Part shown: piece by piece, positions 8,741-18,559 of the stretch
How the letters are laid out: each line of letters opens with the position of its first letter
How positions within the stretch are numbered: the stretch's first letter is position 1
Assembly (NCBI RefSeq): GCF_002813325.1
Contig: NZ_PHUG01000001.1
Location: 1,798,001-1,862,000, forward strand
DNA from: Janthinobacterium sp. 64
GTDB taxonomy: Bacteria > Pseudomonadota > Gammaproteobacteria > Burkholderiales > Burkholderiaceae_D
Length of the DNA stretch: 64,000 nucleotides
Direction: 5' to 3'
Position numbers and translations under genes: made by a program
The notes under the pieces: model-generated
What the model was told of the DNA's origin: nothing
The model's database searches: none
The model's input: the letters and a program-made list of their open reading frames with translations, nothing else

Positions 8741-9457
8741 ATGTCGAACAGATCGAACACACGCTCCCCTGTCAGCGATGGCGACACCGGTACGATTGAT
8801 GAGGCCGCCACCGGCACCGGGCAAGCTCCAGCCGCGCCCTCGCTGGCCAGGCAGCTGGCGGATGCACTCGCTCCCAATGCCACGGGCTCGCGTTTCAACA
8901 TTGCACAAGATACCTTCCAGGAAGCCTATGCATCGTTGCTCGACGCCGTGCCGCGCGACGACCGCCCCGCGCTGCTGGCGCAAATGCGGCGCGACCTCGA
9001 TATCGTGGCCGAGCGCGAACTGATCCTGGCTTCAGGCAACGACGCACAGCCAGGCCACGTCAGTACCCGGCAATTCATGCGCGGCCTGGAAGAACAGGAA
9101 CGACAGCAACGTCAAAAAGACGTGGCCTCGCACAGCTTGCTGTCTGGCCCCGAATTGCGTGCCCGGCTGGAAGTCACGCCGCAGGCACTCAGTGCGGCAC
9201 TCAAAGCCAGGCGCCTGTTCGCCTTGCGCGGCGCCTCGGGCGAATATGTTTATCCGGCATTTTTCGCCGATCCCCGCCACGACCGCCACACACTGGAAAA
9301 AGTCAGCAAAATTCTCGGCGACTTGCCCGGCGCCGCCAAATGGGACTTTTTTACCGTCCCGCGCCTGTCGCTGGGCGGCAAGTCACCGCTGGAAGCCTTG
9401 GCCAAAGGCAAACTCGATGCCGTGATGGCCGCCGCCCGCGCCTACGCTGACGAATAA
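8741..9457 (+). CDS. Antitoxin of a RES-type toxin-antitoxin pair (Xre/MbcA/ParS toxin-binding domain)
   Basis: About 238 residues. The N-terminal ~35 are low-complexity and probably disordered; the C-terminus ends LGGKSPLEALAKGKLDAVM, the usual DUF2384 (MbcA/ParS toxin-binding) signature. It is assigned as antitoxin because the next gene, 10 bases on, is a RES-domain protein. ATG 8741 follows AAGGAGACAGCC, a good ribosome site; an in-frame ATG at 8720 has none. It is longer than most antitoxins of the class, owing to the N-terminal extension. Confidence 0.8.
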   Translation: MSNRSNTRSPVSDGDTGTIDEAATGTGQAPAAPSLARQLADALAPNATGSRFNIAQDTFQEAYASLLDAVPRDDRPALLAQMRRDLDIVAERELILASGNDAQPGHVSTRQFMRGLEEQERQQRQKDVASHSLLSGPELRARLEVTPQALSAALKARRLFALRGASGEYVYPAFFADPRHDRHTLEKVSKILGDLPGAAKWDFFTVPRLSLGGKSPLEALAKGKLDAVMAAARAYADE

Positions 9458-9467
9458 CAGCACGACC

Positions 9468-10076
9468 GTGGCAACCTTGCGCCTGCCCCGTCTGCCGCAG
9501 CTGCCCGCAGCGCTGCAGACGGTGCGCTGCGATCCCGCCACCTTGTACCGGGTTTCCGGCCATGCCACGGATGAGCCTTATTTTGGCAGGGCGAATACCT
9601 ACCGCTTCGACGATCCCCACCCACAAGTAGCGGCCCGCTTCGGCACCTGCTACCTGGGCGCGTCGCTGGCCGTGGCGCTGGCCGAAACCCTGCTGCACGA
9701 CCGCAAGCCCATCCACAACCACTTCATGGTCGACCTGGCCGTGATACAGGCACGCTTTGTCATTCGGCTCACGGGAGAAACGCTCATCCTGGCCAATCTG
9801 ACGGGTGCCGCCCTCAGGCAACTGGGCGGCCACGCGGGACTCAGCGGCACGTCGTCGTATGCAACGACCAAAGCCTGGTCGGCGGCCATCCATGCGCATC
9901 CGGATGCGGTCGATGGCATGCTCTACATGTCTCGCCACAAGAACGATGAAACGGCACTGGTGCTGTTCCACCGCGCAGCGCCCAAGCTCGCGATGGCGTC
10001 CGCCACGCCGCTATCCATCCATCCGGACTTCGGCCAGGTCGCCACACTGCTTGGCATCCGCAGCGCCTGGCCCTGA
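9468..10076 (+). CDS. RES-domain toxin (NAD+ phosphorylase/glycohydrolase type)
   Basis: 202 residues from a GTG at 9468. It carries the RES-domain pattern: LYRVSG near the N-terminus, YLGASLAVALAETLLHD with the conserved glutamate, and LSGTSSYATTKAWSAAIH in the second half. RES toxins such as MbcT degrade NAD+ and are held inactive by the upstream Xre/DUF2384 partner. The 10-base spacing to the antitoxin gene indicates co-transcription. Catalytic residues were judged by pattern, not by alignment. Confidence 0.82.
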   Translation: MATLRLPRLPQLPAALQTVRCDPATLYRVSGHATDEPYFGRANTYRFDDPHPQVAARFGTCYLGASLAVALAETLLHDRKPIHNHFMVDLAVIQARFVIRLTGETLILANLTGAALRQLGGHAGLSGTSSYATTKAWSAAIHAHPDAVDGMLYMSRHKNDETALVLFHRAAPKLAMASATPLSIHPDFGQVATLLGIRSAWP

Positions 10077-10132
10077 ATCTGCCCGGTTCATGCAACCTTG
10101 TTGCACCGCCGCATCGAGTGGCGCATCGACTG

Positions 10133-10138
10133 TATAAT
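10133..10138 (+). promoter_or_regulatory. Candidate -10 box upstream of the ArsC-like gene
   Basis: A perfect TATAAT (10133-10138) lies 81 bases before the ArsC-like start in the gap after the RES toxin gene. No good -35 is visible at 17 +/- 1 bases. It may drive the ArsC-like-dapE-prmB group independently of the inserted genes. Confidence 0.35.
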
Positions 10139-10218
10139 GTCGGCTACCATCGCATTTTCCCCTGGCGCAAGCGCCGCGATCAAGCGAACCGCATTCATTC
10201 CCCGTTAGCCCGACCACT

Positions 10219-10572
10219 ATGACCATTACACTCTACGGTATCCCCAACTGCGATACCGTCAAAAAGGCTCGCACCTGGCTGGCCGCGCAGCAACTCGATT
10301 TCACTTTCCACGACTTCAAGAAGCAGGGCCTGGAACGCGCCACCGTCGAGGCATGGCTGCAGCAATTGCCGTGGGATGTGCTGGTCAACAAGAAAGGCAC
10401 GACCTGGCGCGCCCTGTCCGACGAGCGCAAAGCATCGATCACCGATGCGGCCAGCGCCCTGGAACTGATGCTGGAAAACCCGTCCATCATCAAGCGCCCC
10501 GTGCTGGACAAGGATGGCCAGTTCAGCGTCGCGTTTTCGGATGCGCAGTACAAAGCCATTTTTTCAGTTTAA
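10219..10572 (+). CDS. ArsC/Spx-family reductase-like protein (YffB type)
   Basis: 117 residues, thioredoxin-like fold of the ArsC/Spx family: MTITLYGIPNCDTVKKARTW with a single active-site Cys (CDTVKKA), and RPVLDKDGQFSVAF in place of the arsenate-reductase arginine region. YffB-type proteins commonly sit beside dapE, as here, and are not proven arsenate reductases. It precedes dapE by 111 bases, a gap filled by a nested palindromic repeat. Confidence 0.85.
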   Translation: MTITLYGIPNCDTVKKARTWLAAQQLDFTFHDFKKQGLERATVEAWLQQLPWDVLVNKKGTTWRALSDERKASITDAASALELMLENPSIIKRPVLDKDGQFSVAFSDAQYKAIFSV

Positions 10573-11820
<1,248 letters not shown>

Positions 11821-11876
11821 ACCAGAATACCGAGGCCCGTCACGGCGGGCCAGAACACCGTCTTTTCGAGAATGCC

Positions 11877-12767
11877 ATGACCCCGAACCCGTTTTCCACG
11901 CCACGCGACCTGCTGCGCTACGCCGTTACCCGTTTCAATACCGCCAAGCTGTTTTTCGGCCACGGCAGTGCCGAAGCGTTCGACGAAGCGGCCTATCTGA
12001 TCCTGCACACGTTGAAGTTGCCGCTCGACAAGCTCGAACCGTTCCTCGACGCCAAACTGCTGCCGTCGGAAGTGGCCAGCGTCATGACGGTCATCGACCG
12101 CCGCAGCATCGACCGCGTGCCGGCCGCCTACATCACCAAGGAAGGCTGGCTGGGTACCTACAATTTCTACGTCGACGAGCGCGTGATCGTGCCCCGTTCC
12201 TTCATCGCCGAGCTGATCCCTGAATACTTTTCGCCATGGGTGGCGGAACCGGAAGCGGTGGAAAACATCCTGGAACTGTGCACCGGTTCGGGCTGCCTGT
12301 CGATCATGATGGCCGACGCCTTCCCGAACGCCGCCGTCGATGCGGTGGACATTTCCGCCGACGCGCTGGCCGTGGCCAAGCGCAACGTCGACACGTATAA
12401 ACTGCAGGATCGCGTCACCCTGATCGAATCGGACCTGTACGCGAACGTGCCGGCCAAGAAATATGATTTGATCATCAGCAACCCGCCGTACGTGAATTCC
12501 GCGTCGATGGGCACGCTGCCCCAGGAATACCTGGCCGAACCGCAGATCGCCCTCGACGGCGGCAGCGACGGCATGGACCTGGTGCGCAAGATCATCGCCG
12601 GCGCGGCCGAACGCCTGACGGACGACGGCATCCTGATGATTGAAATCGGCAATGAGCGCGAATTCGCGGAAGCGGCCTTCGGCGAACTGGGCCTGACCTG
12701 GCTGACGACCAGCGCCGGCGACGACATGGTGTTCCTGCTGACGGCCGAGCAGCTGAAGCTGGTTTAA
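11877..12767 (+). CDS. prmB: 50S ribosomal protein L3 N5-glutamine methyltransferase PrmB
   Basis: 296 residues. The SAM-binding motif LELCTGSGCLSIMMA and the substrate-binding ISNPPYVN mark an HemK-type N5-glutamine methyltransferase. The N-terminal domain (DLLRYAVTRFNTAKLFFGHG) is that of PrmB, which methylates a glutamine of ribosomal protein L3, rather than PrmC. The ATG at 11877 is embedded in GCCATGACC with a modest ribosome site. It lies downstream of dapE in the same direction and ends just before palindrome copy 3. Confidence 0.92.
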   Translation: MTPNPFSTPRDLLRYAVTRFNTAKLFFGHGSAEAFDEAAYLILHTLKLPLDKLEPFLDAKLLPSEVASVMTVIDRRSIDRVPAAYITKEGWLGTYNFYVDERVIVPRSFIAELIPEYFSPWVAEPEAVENILELCTGSGCLSIMMADAFPNAAVDAVDISADALAVAKRNVDTYKLQDRVTLIESDLYANVPAKKYDLIISNPPYVNSASMGTLPQEYLAEPQIALDGGSDGMDLVRKIIAGAAERLTDDGILMIEIGNEREFAEAAFGELGLTWLTTSAGDDMVFLLTAEQLKLV

Positions 12768-12776
12768 TTGACTACC

Positions 12777-12803
12777 GGGGTCAGACCCGCCGGGTCTGAC
12801 CCC
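12777..12803. repeat. Dispersed palindrome with GGGGTCAGACCC arms, copy 3
   Basis: Perfect 12-base arms (12777-12788 and 12792-12803) around loop GCC, between prmB and the ABC-F gene, followed by seven A on the plus strand. The A-run is on the wrong side for a classical plus-strand terminator. It is the same repeat family as copies 1 and 2. Confidence 0.85.
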
Positions 12804-12823
12804 AAAAAAACACAAAGAAAAAA

Positions 12824-14827
12824 ATGATACGTTTCCTACAAGTAAGCCTGATGCGCGGCATCAAACCGTTGCTCGAACAAGTCGATGTCACCCTCAATCC
12901 GGGCGACAAGATCGGCCTGATCGGCGCCAATGGCGCGGGCAAATCGAGCCTGTTCGCCATGATGCGTGGCGAATTGCACCCTGACCAGGGCGAGATCGAT
13001 TTCCCGGCCAAATGGCGCGTGGCTTACGTGGCGCAGGAAACGCCGCCGCTGGACCGTGCCGCGCTCGACTATGCGATCGATGGCGACATCACCCTGCGCA
13101 AACTGGAAGCGGAACTGGCGCATCTCGAGTCGCAACCGGAAAGCACGGAAAACGGCATCGCCATCGGCAATATGTACAGCGCGCTGGCCGATGCCGACGC
13201 CTACACGGTGCAGTCGCGCGGCGAACAGTTGCTGCTGGGCCTGGGCTTCACGCTGGACCAGATGCAGCAACCGGTGGCCAGCTTCTCCGGCGGCTGGCGC
13301 ATGCGTTTGAACCTGGCGCAAGCGCTGATGTGCCCGTCCGACCTGCTGCTGCTCGATGAACCGACCAACCACTTGGATCTGGACGCCATCATCTGGCTGG
13401 AAGACTGGCTCAAGCGCTATGCCGGCACCTTATTGATCATTTCGCATGACCGCGACTTCCTCGATGAAGTGGTCAACGTGGTCGTGCATATCGACGAACG
13501 CAAGCTGAAACGCTACTCGGGCAATTATTCGAGCTTCGAGCGCCAGCGCGCGGCGCAGATGATCCTGGCCGCCGGCGCGCTGGAAAAGCAGCAGCGCAAG
13601 CGTGCCCACCTGGAATCGTTCGTGAACCGCTTCAAGGCGCAAGCTTCCAAAGCCCGCCAGGCGCAAAGCCGCATGAAGGCGCTGGCGAAGATGGAAGAGC
13701 TGGCGCCATTGCGCGCCGCCGCCGAATTCTCGTTCGAATTCCGCGAGCCGCTCTCCGCGCCGAACCCGCTGATGGTGATGGAAGACGTCGACGCGGGCTA
13801 CAAGATCGAGAACGAAGCGACGGGCGAGATCACGCATAAAACCATCGTCAACGGCATCAAGTTTTCGCTGCAGATCGGCCAGCGCATTGGTCTCTTGGGC
13901 CAGAACGGCGCCGGCAAGTCGACCCTGATCAAGACCATCGCCGGCGAACTGATGCCTTTGACGGGCGACGCCACCATGGGCAAGGGCCTCAACATCGGCT
14001 ACTTCGCCCAGCATCAGGTGGAAATGCTGCGCCACGACGAATCGCCGCTGTGGCATCTGTCGAAGATCGCCCCGACCGTGCGCGAGCAGGAACTGCGCAA
14101 CTTCCTGGGCGGCTTCAACTTCCCCGGCAACATGGTCACCGCCTCGATCGCGCCATTCTCGGGCGGCGAAAAAGCCCGTCTGGCGCTGGCCCTGATCGTC
14201 TGGCAGCGTCCAAACCTGCTGCTGCTCGATGAACCGACCAACCATCTGGATCTGGAAACGCGCGAAGCGCTGACGGAAGCGCTGGCCCAGTTCGAAGGCA
14301 CCCTGGTCGTCGTGTCCCATGATCGCCACTTGCTGCGCGCCACCACGGACGAATTCATCATCGTGGCCGACGGCAAGCTGCAACCGTTCGACGGCGACCT
14401 GGACGATTACAAGGATTGGCTGTTCAAGACCAAGCTGGGTAAAGGTACCGATGTGCTGCCGGCCGCCGGCAAGGCCAACAAGACGGACTTCCCTGTGACT
14501 TCTTCCATACCTTCGCCGGCAGCGGTAGCCCCCGCCCCTGCCGCGCCCGTACGCGACAAGCGCAAGGAAGCGGAAGAGCGCCAGAAAACGGCCGCCCTGC
14601 GCAAGCCGATCGAAAACAAGATCAAGCGCCAGGAAGAGCAGATCGCCAAGCGCAATGCGCAAAAGGCGGAAACCGACGCCAAGCTGGGCGAGCCGACCAT
14701 CTACGACGCCGCCAACAAGGCGAAATTGAAGCAGTTGCTGGCCGACCAGACCTTCTTCACCAAGGACCTGGCGCAGCTGGAAGCGGAATGGCTCGATTTG
14801 CAAGATCAGCTGGAAAAGCTCGGTTAA
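12824..14827 (+). CDS. ABC-F family ATPase (YheS/Uup-like ribosome-associated protein)
   Basis: 667 residues with two ABC cassettes and no membrane segments, as in ABC-F proteins that act on the ribosome. Cassette 1 has Walker A GANGAGKSS (residues 34-42) and LLLLDEPTNHLDLD; cassette 2 has GLLGQNGAGKST and a second LLLLDEPTNHLDLE. The inter-cassette linker is Arg/Lys/Gln-rich, and a C-terminal coiled coil (RDKRKEAEERQKTAALRKPI onward) matches the YheS/Uup group. The start lies 20 bases after palindrome copy 3 with an A-rich, weak ribosome site. A strong terminator follows. Confidence 0.9.
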   Translation: MIRFLQVSLMRGIKPLLEQVDVTLNPGDKIGLIGANGAGKSSLFAMMRGELHPDQGEIDFPAKWRVAYVAQETPPLDRAALDYAIDGDITLRKLEAELAHLESQPESTENGIAIGNMYSALADADAYTVQSRGEQLLLGLGFTLDQMQQPVASFSGGWRMRLNLAQALMCPSDLLLLDEPTNHLDLDAIIWLEDWLKRYAGTLLIISHDRDFLDEVVNVVVHIDERKLKRYSGNYSSFERQRAAQMILAAGALEKQQRKRAHLESFVNRFKAQASKARQAQSRMKALAKMEELAPLRAAAEFSFEFREPLSAPNPLMVMEDVDAGYKIENEATGEITHKTIVNGIKFSLQIGQRIGLLGQNGAGKSTLIKTIAGELMPLTGDATMGKGLNIGYFAQHQVEMLRHDESPLWHLSKIAPTVREQELRNFLGGFNFPGNMVTASIAPFSGGEKARLALALIVWQRPNLLLLDEPTNHLDLETREALTEALAQFEGTLVVVSHDRHLLRATTDEFIIVADGKLQPFDGDLDDYKDWLFKTKLGKGTDVLPAAGKANKTDFPVTSSIPSPAAVAPAPAAPVRDKRKEAEERQKTAALRKPIENKIKRQEEQIAKRNAQKAETDAKLGEPTIYDAANKAKLKQLLADQTFFTKDLAQLEAEWLDLQDQLEKLG

Positions 14828-14840
14828 TCAGGCAACGACA

Positions 14841-14868
14841 AAAGACGACCTCCGGGTCGTCTTTTTTT
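14841..14868. terminator. Terminator between the ABC-F gene and cheW
   Basis: A perfect 10-base stem AAAGACGACC / GGTCGTCTTT with loop TCCG, then a T-run reaching base 14868, which is the last base of the convergent cheW stop codon. It clearly terminates the ABC-F gene and may act on cheW transcripts too, though the minus-side T-run is short. Confidence 0.85.
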
Positions 14869-15350
14869 CAGGCCGCCTGCATGGGGCTGGGGCTGCGGAT
14901 GGCCATCAAACGGTCGATGTCGACGAGGATCAATCGGCGTCCCGCCACCGTGCCCAGTCCCAGCAAATAGTCGGCTTCCGCCTCGCCCAGACCAGGCACG
15001 GCGCTGATGTCGGCGGGCGCCAGGCTGACGATGTCGGTGACGCCATCGACCACCATGCCCATCACGCCATTGCTCAGCTGCAAAATGATCACGTCCGTGG
15101 CCGGGTCGGGCGTACCCTGGGCGCTGCCGAACGCGGCGCGCATGTCGACGATGGGGATGATCACGCCGCGCGAGACGGCCACGCTGCGCAGCAACTCCCC
15201 TTCCGACGCAAAACGGTCGAGCTCTTTCAGCGGGCGCAATTCCCGCACGCAGCGGTAATCGAGGCCGTATTCCAGGCCGCCCAGCCGAAAGCTCAAGTAC
15301 TGCGTCAGGGATTGCGCGGTTGCGGCGCCAGGCGTCGTCGTGGGCTGCAT
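14868..15350 (-). CDS. cheW: CheW-type chemotaxis coupling protein
   Basis: 160-residue single CheW domain (LTQYLSFRLGGLEYGLDYRC, VVDGVTDIVSLAPADISAVP) that would bridge CheA and receptors. ATG 15350 follows AAAGGAACACC, so the longer frame up to 15401 is rejected. It stands alone, with no cheA, receptor or response regulator beside it, and may serve a dedicated receptor or act as a spare coupling protein. Confidence 0.85.
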   Translation of the reverse strand: MQPTTTPGAATAQSLTQYLSFRLGGLEYGLDYRCVRELRPLKELDRFASEGELLRSVAVSRGVIIPIVDMRAAFGSAQGTPDPATDVIILQLSNGVMGMVVDGVTDIVSLAPADISAVPGLGEAEADYLLGLGTVAGRRLILVDIDRLMAIRSPSPMQAA

Positions 15351-15548
15351 GGTGTTCCTTTCATCCGGTAAGCGCTGCCAGGATGCGGCGCAATGATGCA
15401 ACTTTGCCCCATGCTAACCAGCAACACCGCAGGCGGCGTTGAGAAACATCAACTTTGCCGGAAGGCATGCGTACTCTCACTGTCCAGGCTTGCGCCGGCG
15501 CAGCCATCTTCCCTTACAATACCCACATCGTTTCCCCACAGGCAGGCC

Positions 15549-15947
15549 ATGCAACACCTCGTCAATCCCGCTGAAGTTGAATTTTCCGCCATCCGCGCTC
15601 AGGGGCCGGGCGGGCAGAATGTCAACAAGGTGTCCAGCGCCATCCATTTGCGCTTCCCCATCGCCGCCTCGTCGCTGCCGGAAGCGTACAAGGAGCGGCT
15701 GCTGGCCCTGCGCGACAGCCGCATCAGCAAGGATGGCGTGCTGGTGCTCAAGGCGCAGCAGTCGCGCAGCCAGGAGCAGAACAAGGAAGAAGCGTTGCGG
15801 CGCCTGCAGGAAATCATCGACAGCGTCACCTTTTTGCCCGCCGTGCGGCGCGCCACCAAGCCCACGCGCAGCTCGCAGCGGCGCCGCCTCGACAGCAAGA
15901 GCACACACAGCGTGCTGAAACAGTCACGTGGCAAGGTCACCGACTAA
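15549..15947 (+). CDS. arfB: Alternative ribosome-rescue factor ArfB (YaeJ), peptidyl-tRNA hydrolase
   Basis: 132 residues. The catalytic GGQ is at residues 21-23 (RAQGPGGQNVNKVSS), and the C-terminal tail is highly basic (RRATKPTRSSQRRRLDSKS), the part that enters the empty mRNA channel of stalled ribosomes. This tail and the short length separate it from release factors RF1/RF2. ATG 15549 starts the conserved N-terminus MQHLVNPAEVEFSAIRAQGP. It converges on the FapA-family gene with a 3-base gap. Confidence 0.93.
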   Translation: MQHLVNPAEVEFSAIRAQGPGGQNVNKVSSAIHLRFPIAASSLPEAYKERLLALRDSRISKDGVLVLKAQQSRSQEQNKEEALRRLQEIIDSVTFLPAVRRATKPTRSSQRRRLDSKSTHSVLKQSRGKVTD

Positions 15948-15950
15948 ACG

Positions 15951-17810
15951 TTACGGCGGCGGTGCATACGTCCAGTCCAGGCTGCCTATGCTGTCCGCAA
16001 ACACGCTCTGCGTGCCCGGCGTGGCGCTGCGCAACAGCGCCTTGATCTCCTTCGGCGGCCGGTCGTAGACCTTGGCCGGCCCGGGCGGCACGACCATGGC
16101 GCGCACGGCCGTGTCACCGTCGACCAGTCCCAGGCTGCAGCGCGACTGGCCGGCCGTCGCTTGCCGCTGCTGGCGCACTTGCGCCACCATGGCCAGCATT
16201 TGCGCGTGCAGGATTTCCGACTGTTTCACTTCCACGCGCAGGCGCGCCACTTCCTTCAAGACGGGGGCGATGCGCGCGGCCAGCTTGTCGTACTGCAATT
16301 GCTGCGCCGGCTGCAGCTGCAGCTCGCCGCGCCGCAGCTGGCCCGCCAGGGTCAGGTAGTTGCGCACCTCGGGCAATTGCGCAATGGCATCGATTTCCTG
16401 CTGGCGCTTGTGCTGCAGCTGCTGGTAGTGCGCGGCCCTGGCCAGGCTTTCCGCGATCTGCTGGTCCAGGGCGCTCAAATCGGGCACCAGCGGGAACAGC
16501 AGCATCTCCACCTGCTTGCGGGGACCGGCGCTGCCGATGCGGATGGTGCGTGCCGCCACGGCGCAGCCTTCGGCCAGCTCGATGACGACCTCGTCGGCGA
16601 TGATCTCGCAATTGCTGGCATGCTCGATCACCACGCGCGTGCCGGCGATGACGCAGCTTTCCGCGCGCTTCACGTGGACTTCGCCGCTCAGCGCCTGCAA
16701 CACGGAACCGGAAGCGACGCCCTCGACGCACACGTCGCCGTGCGCGTTGAAGGCCGTGCCGCCCACCAGGTTGCGCCGTAGCGATATCCGCCCGCCATGC
16801 GAGTGCAGGTGGCCGTACACGTCGCCATGGATGGTGATGTCGCTGCCGTCGAGCTGGCGCTGCTCCTGCACGTCGCCATATTCCTCGTACGCGGCGCACA
16901 GCTTCAAATTGCCCGTGGTACGGCTGCTGACGCCTTCGCGGCTGACGATCTTGTTGTCGATGGAGAGCTTGCCGTGCGCATCGACATTCACATAGCCATC
17001 CTGGGTGGCGACCACGTAATCGCCATCGCTGTAGCGTTCGACCGCCATGCCCGCCCCTGCCACCGCCGCCGGGTCCAGCTCCAGCGGCGCGGGCGGCGGC
17101 AGCAGCGTGCCGTCCAGGTCGTAGCCGGGCAAGCCGGGCGCACCGGGCAGCAGCCGCAGCAGGCGCGCGTGTTTTTTCACTTGCGGAAAACGGTTCTTGA
17201 AACTGAGCAAATCCAGGCGGCCATCGGAGCGTTCGCGCGGCGCATCGTCGCGGCGGATGCCTTGCGACACTTCGACCAGCTGGGCGTCGCGGCCCGGCTG
17301 CGGCGGCAGCGCCCGCGCCACGGTGATGCGCTCGGCCTTGCCGCTGCCGAGAATGGCGCGCACGGCCGCGCCATCGATGCCATAGCGCACGCCCTTGCAC
17401 CACAGGTCGGCCACCAGCTCGTCAAACTCGCGGCGCGCCGGCACCTGCCCATCCGCGTCGGCAGAGAGCGCTTCAAAGTAAAACTCGGCACTGTCGCCGC
17501 GGATCTTGACCTGCTTGTACAGCGCGCGGCGCTGGGGCGGGAATGGTGCCACACGGACGGCAATGCGCAGCAAGGCGTCGCTATTGGGCGCGGCGCGGGG
17601 CGCGGGGGCATGGAATAGGGTCAGCAGGAACAAAGCGTAGTCGAGACCGGCCAGCAGTTGCCCCGACTGGAACAGCTGGTCGACGGCGGCGCGCAACTGC
17701 GCGGGCGCCAGCGACAGGTCCAGACACACGCCTTCGTCGCGCTGGACGAGACCGTGCGGCAGGCCGCCTGCGGGGACCGCCTCAGGAACGGGTGTGTCGT
17801 CGTCGCTCAC
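15951..17810 (-). CDS. FapA family protein (DUF342)
   Basis: About 619 residues. The central part (GDYVVATQDGYVNVDAHGKL, then repeated short beta units such as GSVLQALSGEVHVKRAESC) is the right-handed beta-helix-like DUF342/FapA core; a coiled coil follows near the C-terminus. FapA-family proteins are linked to flagellar or polysaccharide export, but no such genes are near, so the role is open. GTG 17810 is preferred because GGGAGGCAAGGC precedes it; an ATG at 17831 has no ribosome site. Confidence 0.78.
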   Translation of the reverse strand: MSDDDTPVPEAVPAGGLPHGLVQRDEGVCLDLSLAPAQLRAAVDQLFQSGQLLAGLDYALFLLTLFHAPAPRAAPNSDALLRIAVRVAPFPPQRRALYKQVKIRGDSAEFYFEALSADADGQVPARREFDELVADLWCKGVRYGIDGAAVRAILGSGKAERITVARALPPQPGRDAQLVEVSQGIRRDDAPRERSDGRLDLLSFKNRFPQVKKHARLLRLLPGAPGLPGYDLDGTLLPPPAPLELDPAAVAGAGMAVERYSDGDYVVATQDGYVNVDAHGKLSIDNKIVSREGVSSRTTGNLKLCAAYEEYGDVQEQRQLDGSDITIHGDVYGHLHSHGGRISLRRNLVGGTAFNAHGDVCVEGVASGSVLQALSGEVHVKRAESCVIAGTRVVIEHASNCEIIADEVVIELAEGCAVAARTIRIGSAGPRKQVEMLLFPLVPDLSALDQQIAESLARAAHYQQLQHKRQQEIDAIAQLPEVRNYLTLAGQLRRGELQLQPAQQLQYDKLAARIAPVLKEVARLRVEVKQSEILHAQMLAMVAQVRQQRQATAGQSRCSLGLVDGDTAVRAMVVPPGPAKVYDRPPKEIKALLRSATPGTQSVFADSIGSLDWTYAPPP

Positions 17811-17918
17811 GCCTTGCCTCCCCCAACACATTCTGAGAATTTCCTCAATGCACTAGAACAATATCACGGGGCGTGGCCGTGTGCCTGACTGAGCAATAAT
17901 GTTGGTGGCCAAATGCAA

Positions 17919-17948
17919 ACAGGGCCATGTCTTGCGAGATGGCCCTGT
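17919..17948 (-). terminator. Hairpin terminator of the small secreted-protein gene
   Basis: A 10-base perfect stem ACAGGGCCAT / ATGGCCCTGT with a 10-base loop, 28 bases past the stop of the minus-strand gene. On the minus strand it is followed by a T-rich stretch (TTTGCATTT). Confidence 0.65.
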
Positions 17949-17975
17949 CGGATGGGGTGCGCGATGCCTAAGTCA

Positions 17976-18365
17976 CTAGCGGCGCGGCGGATTCGAGTAG
18001 ATGTCTTGCCCCACTTCGTTGATCTGGCGGCGCAGGTCGCGCCGCTCGTCGGGCGTCATGCGGCCCGTTCGGCGCGAGGCGTCGGCGCCTTCATTGGCGC
18101 GGCGCTGCTCTTCGGCGCGCGTGTCGAAACTGCGTGCGTCACGCTGTTCGCGCAGTCGCGTATCATTGCTATTGCTGCGCTGTACCTGTTCATAGCGCTG
18201 GGCCTGCACTTGCTGCTGGTCGTCACGGCGTGGCGGCGGCTGGTTTTGTGCCAGCGCCAGGCTGGCGGCAAACACGGAGCAAACGGCAAATGCGGACAGC
18301 ACGGCCGTACGTGCGGCAATAGCTGCGCTGGGAGCGGTGTGAATTTTTTTAGTAAAGATATTCAT
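17976..18365 (-). CDS. Small exported Gln/Arg-rich protein, unknown function
   Basis: 129 residues. A basic N-terminus and hydrophobic core ending near ASLALAQ look like a Sec signal peptide with cleavage around residue 40. The mature part is rich in Gln, Arg, Asp and Asn with no recognisable domain; it ends RRQINEVGQDIYSNPPRR. ATG 18365 has a good ribosome site (AGAGGAACTCA). It is divergent from ompR and shares its regulatory region, so OmpR control of this gene is a reasonable guess. Likely periplasmic. Confidence 0.7.
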   Translation of the reverse strand: MNIFTKKIHTAPSAAIAARTAVLSAFAVCSVFAASLALAQNQPPPRRDDQQQVQAQRYEQVQRSNSNDTRLREQRDARSFDTRAEEQRRANEGADASRRTGRMTPDERRDLRRQINEVGQDIYSNPPRR

Positions 18366-18465
18366 TGAGTTCCTCTTCCGCGATGCCGTATAAACTAAAG
18401 CTGATTTCCACTGTGGCCCCAGTGTATGATGCTTTACACGGTGCAGTAAGAGTAATTGGGTAAAG

Positions 18466-18482
18466 TTTGTAACACTTTGTAA
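18466..18482. promoter_or_regulatory. Tandem TTTGTAA repeat, possible OmpR operator
   Basis: TTTGTAA occurs at 18466-18472 and again at 18476-18482, exactly 10 bases (one helical turn) apart, inside an AT-rich patch between ompR and the divergent secreted-protein gene. Direct repeats with one-turn spacing are the arrangement bound by OmpR dimers. The sequence (TTTGTAACA) resembles OmpR half-sites, suggesting autoregulation. Confidence 0.5.
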
Positions 18483-18559
18483 TGGGTCGCCATACCCCCT
18501 TGCCGACGCCACGCGAGGCGTTACTATAGCAACTAATATAAGATAACACGACACCTTAA

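Noticed and set aside
12777..12803. Copy 3 of the GGGGTCAGACCC palindrome as an ordinary intrinsic terminator of prmB
   Set aside because: The hairpin is followed by A rather than T on the coding strand, and the same sequence recurs elsewhere, so it is annotated as a repeat.
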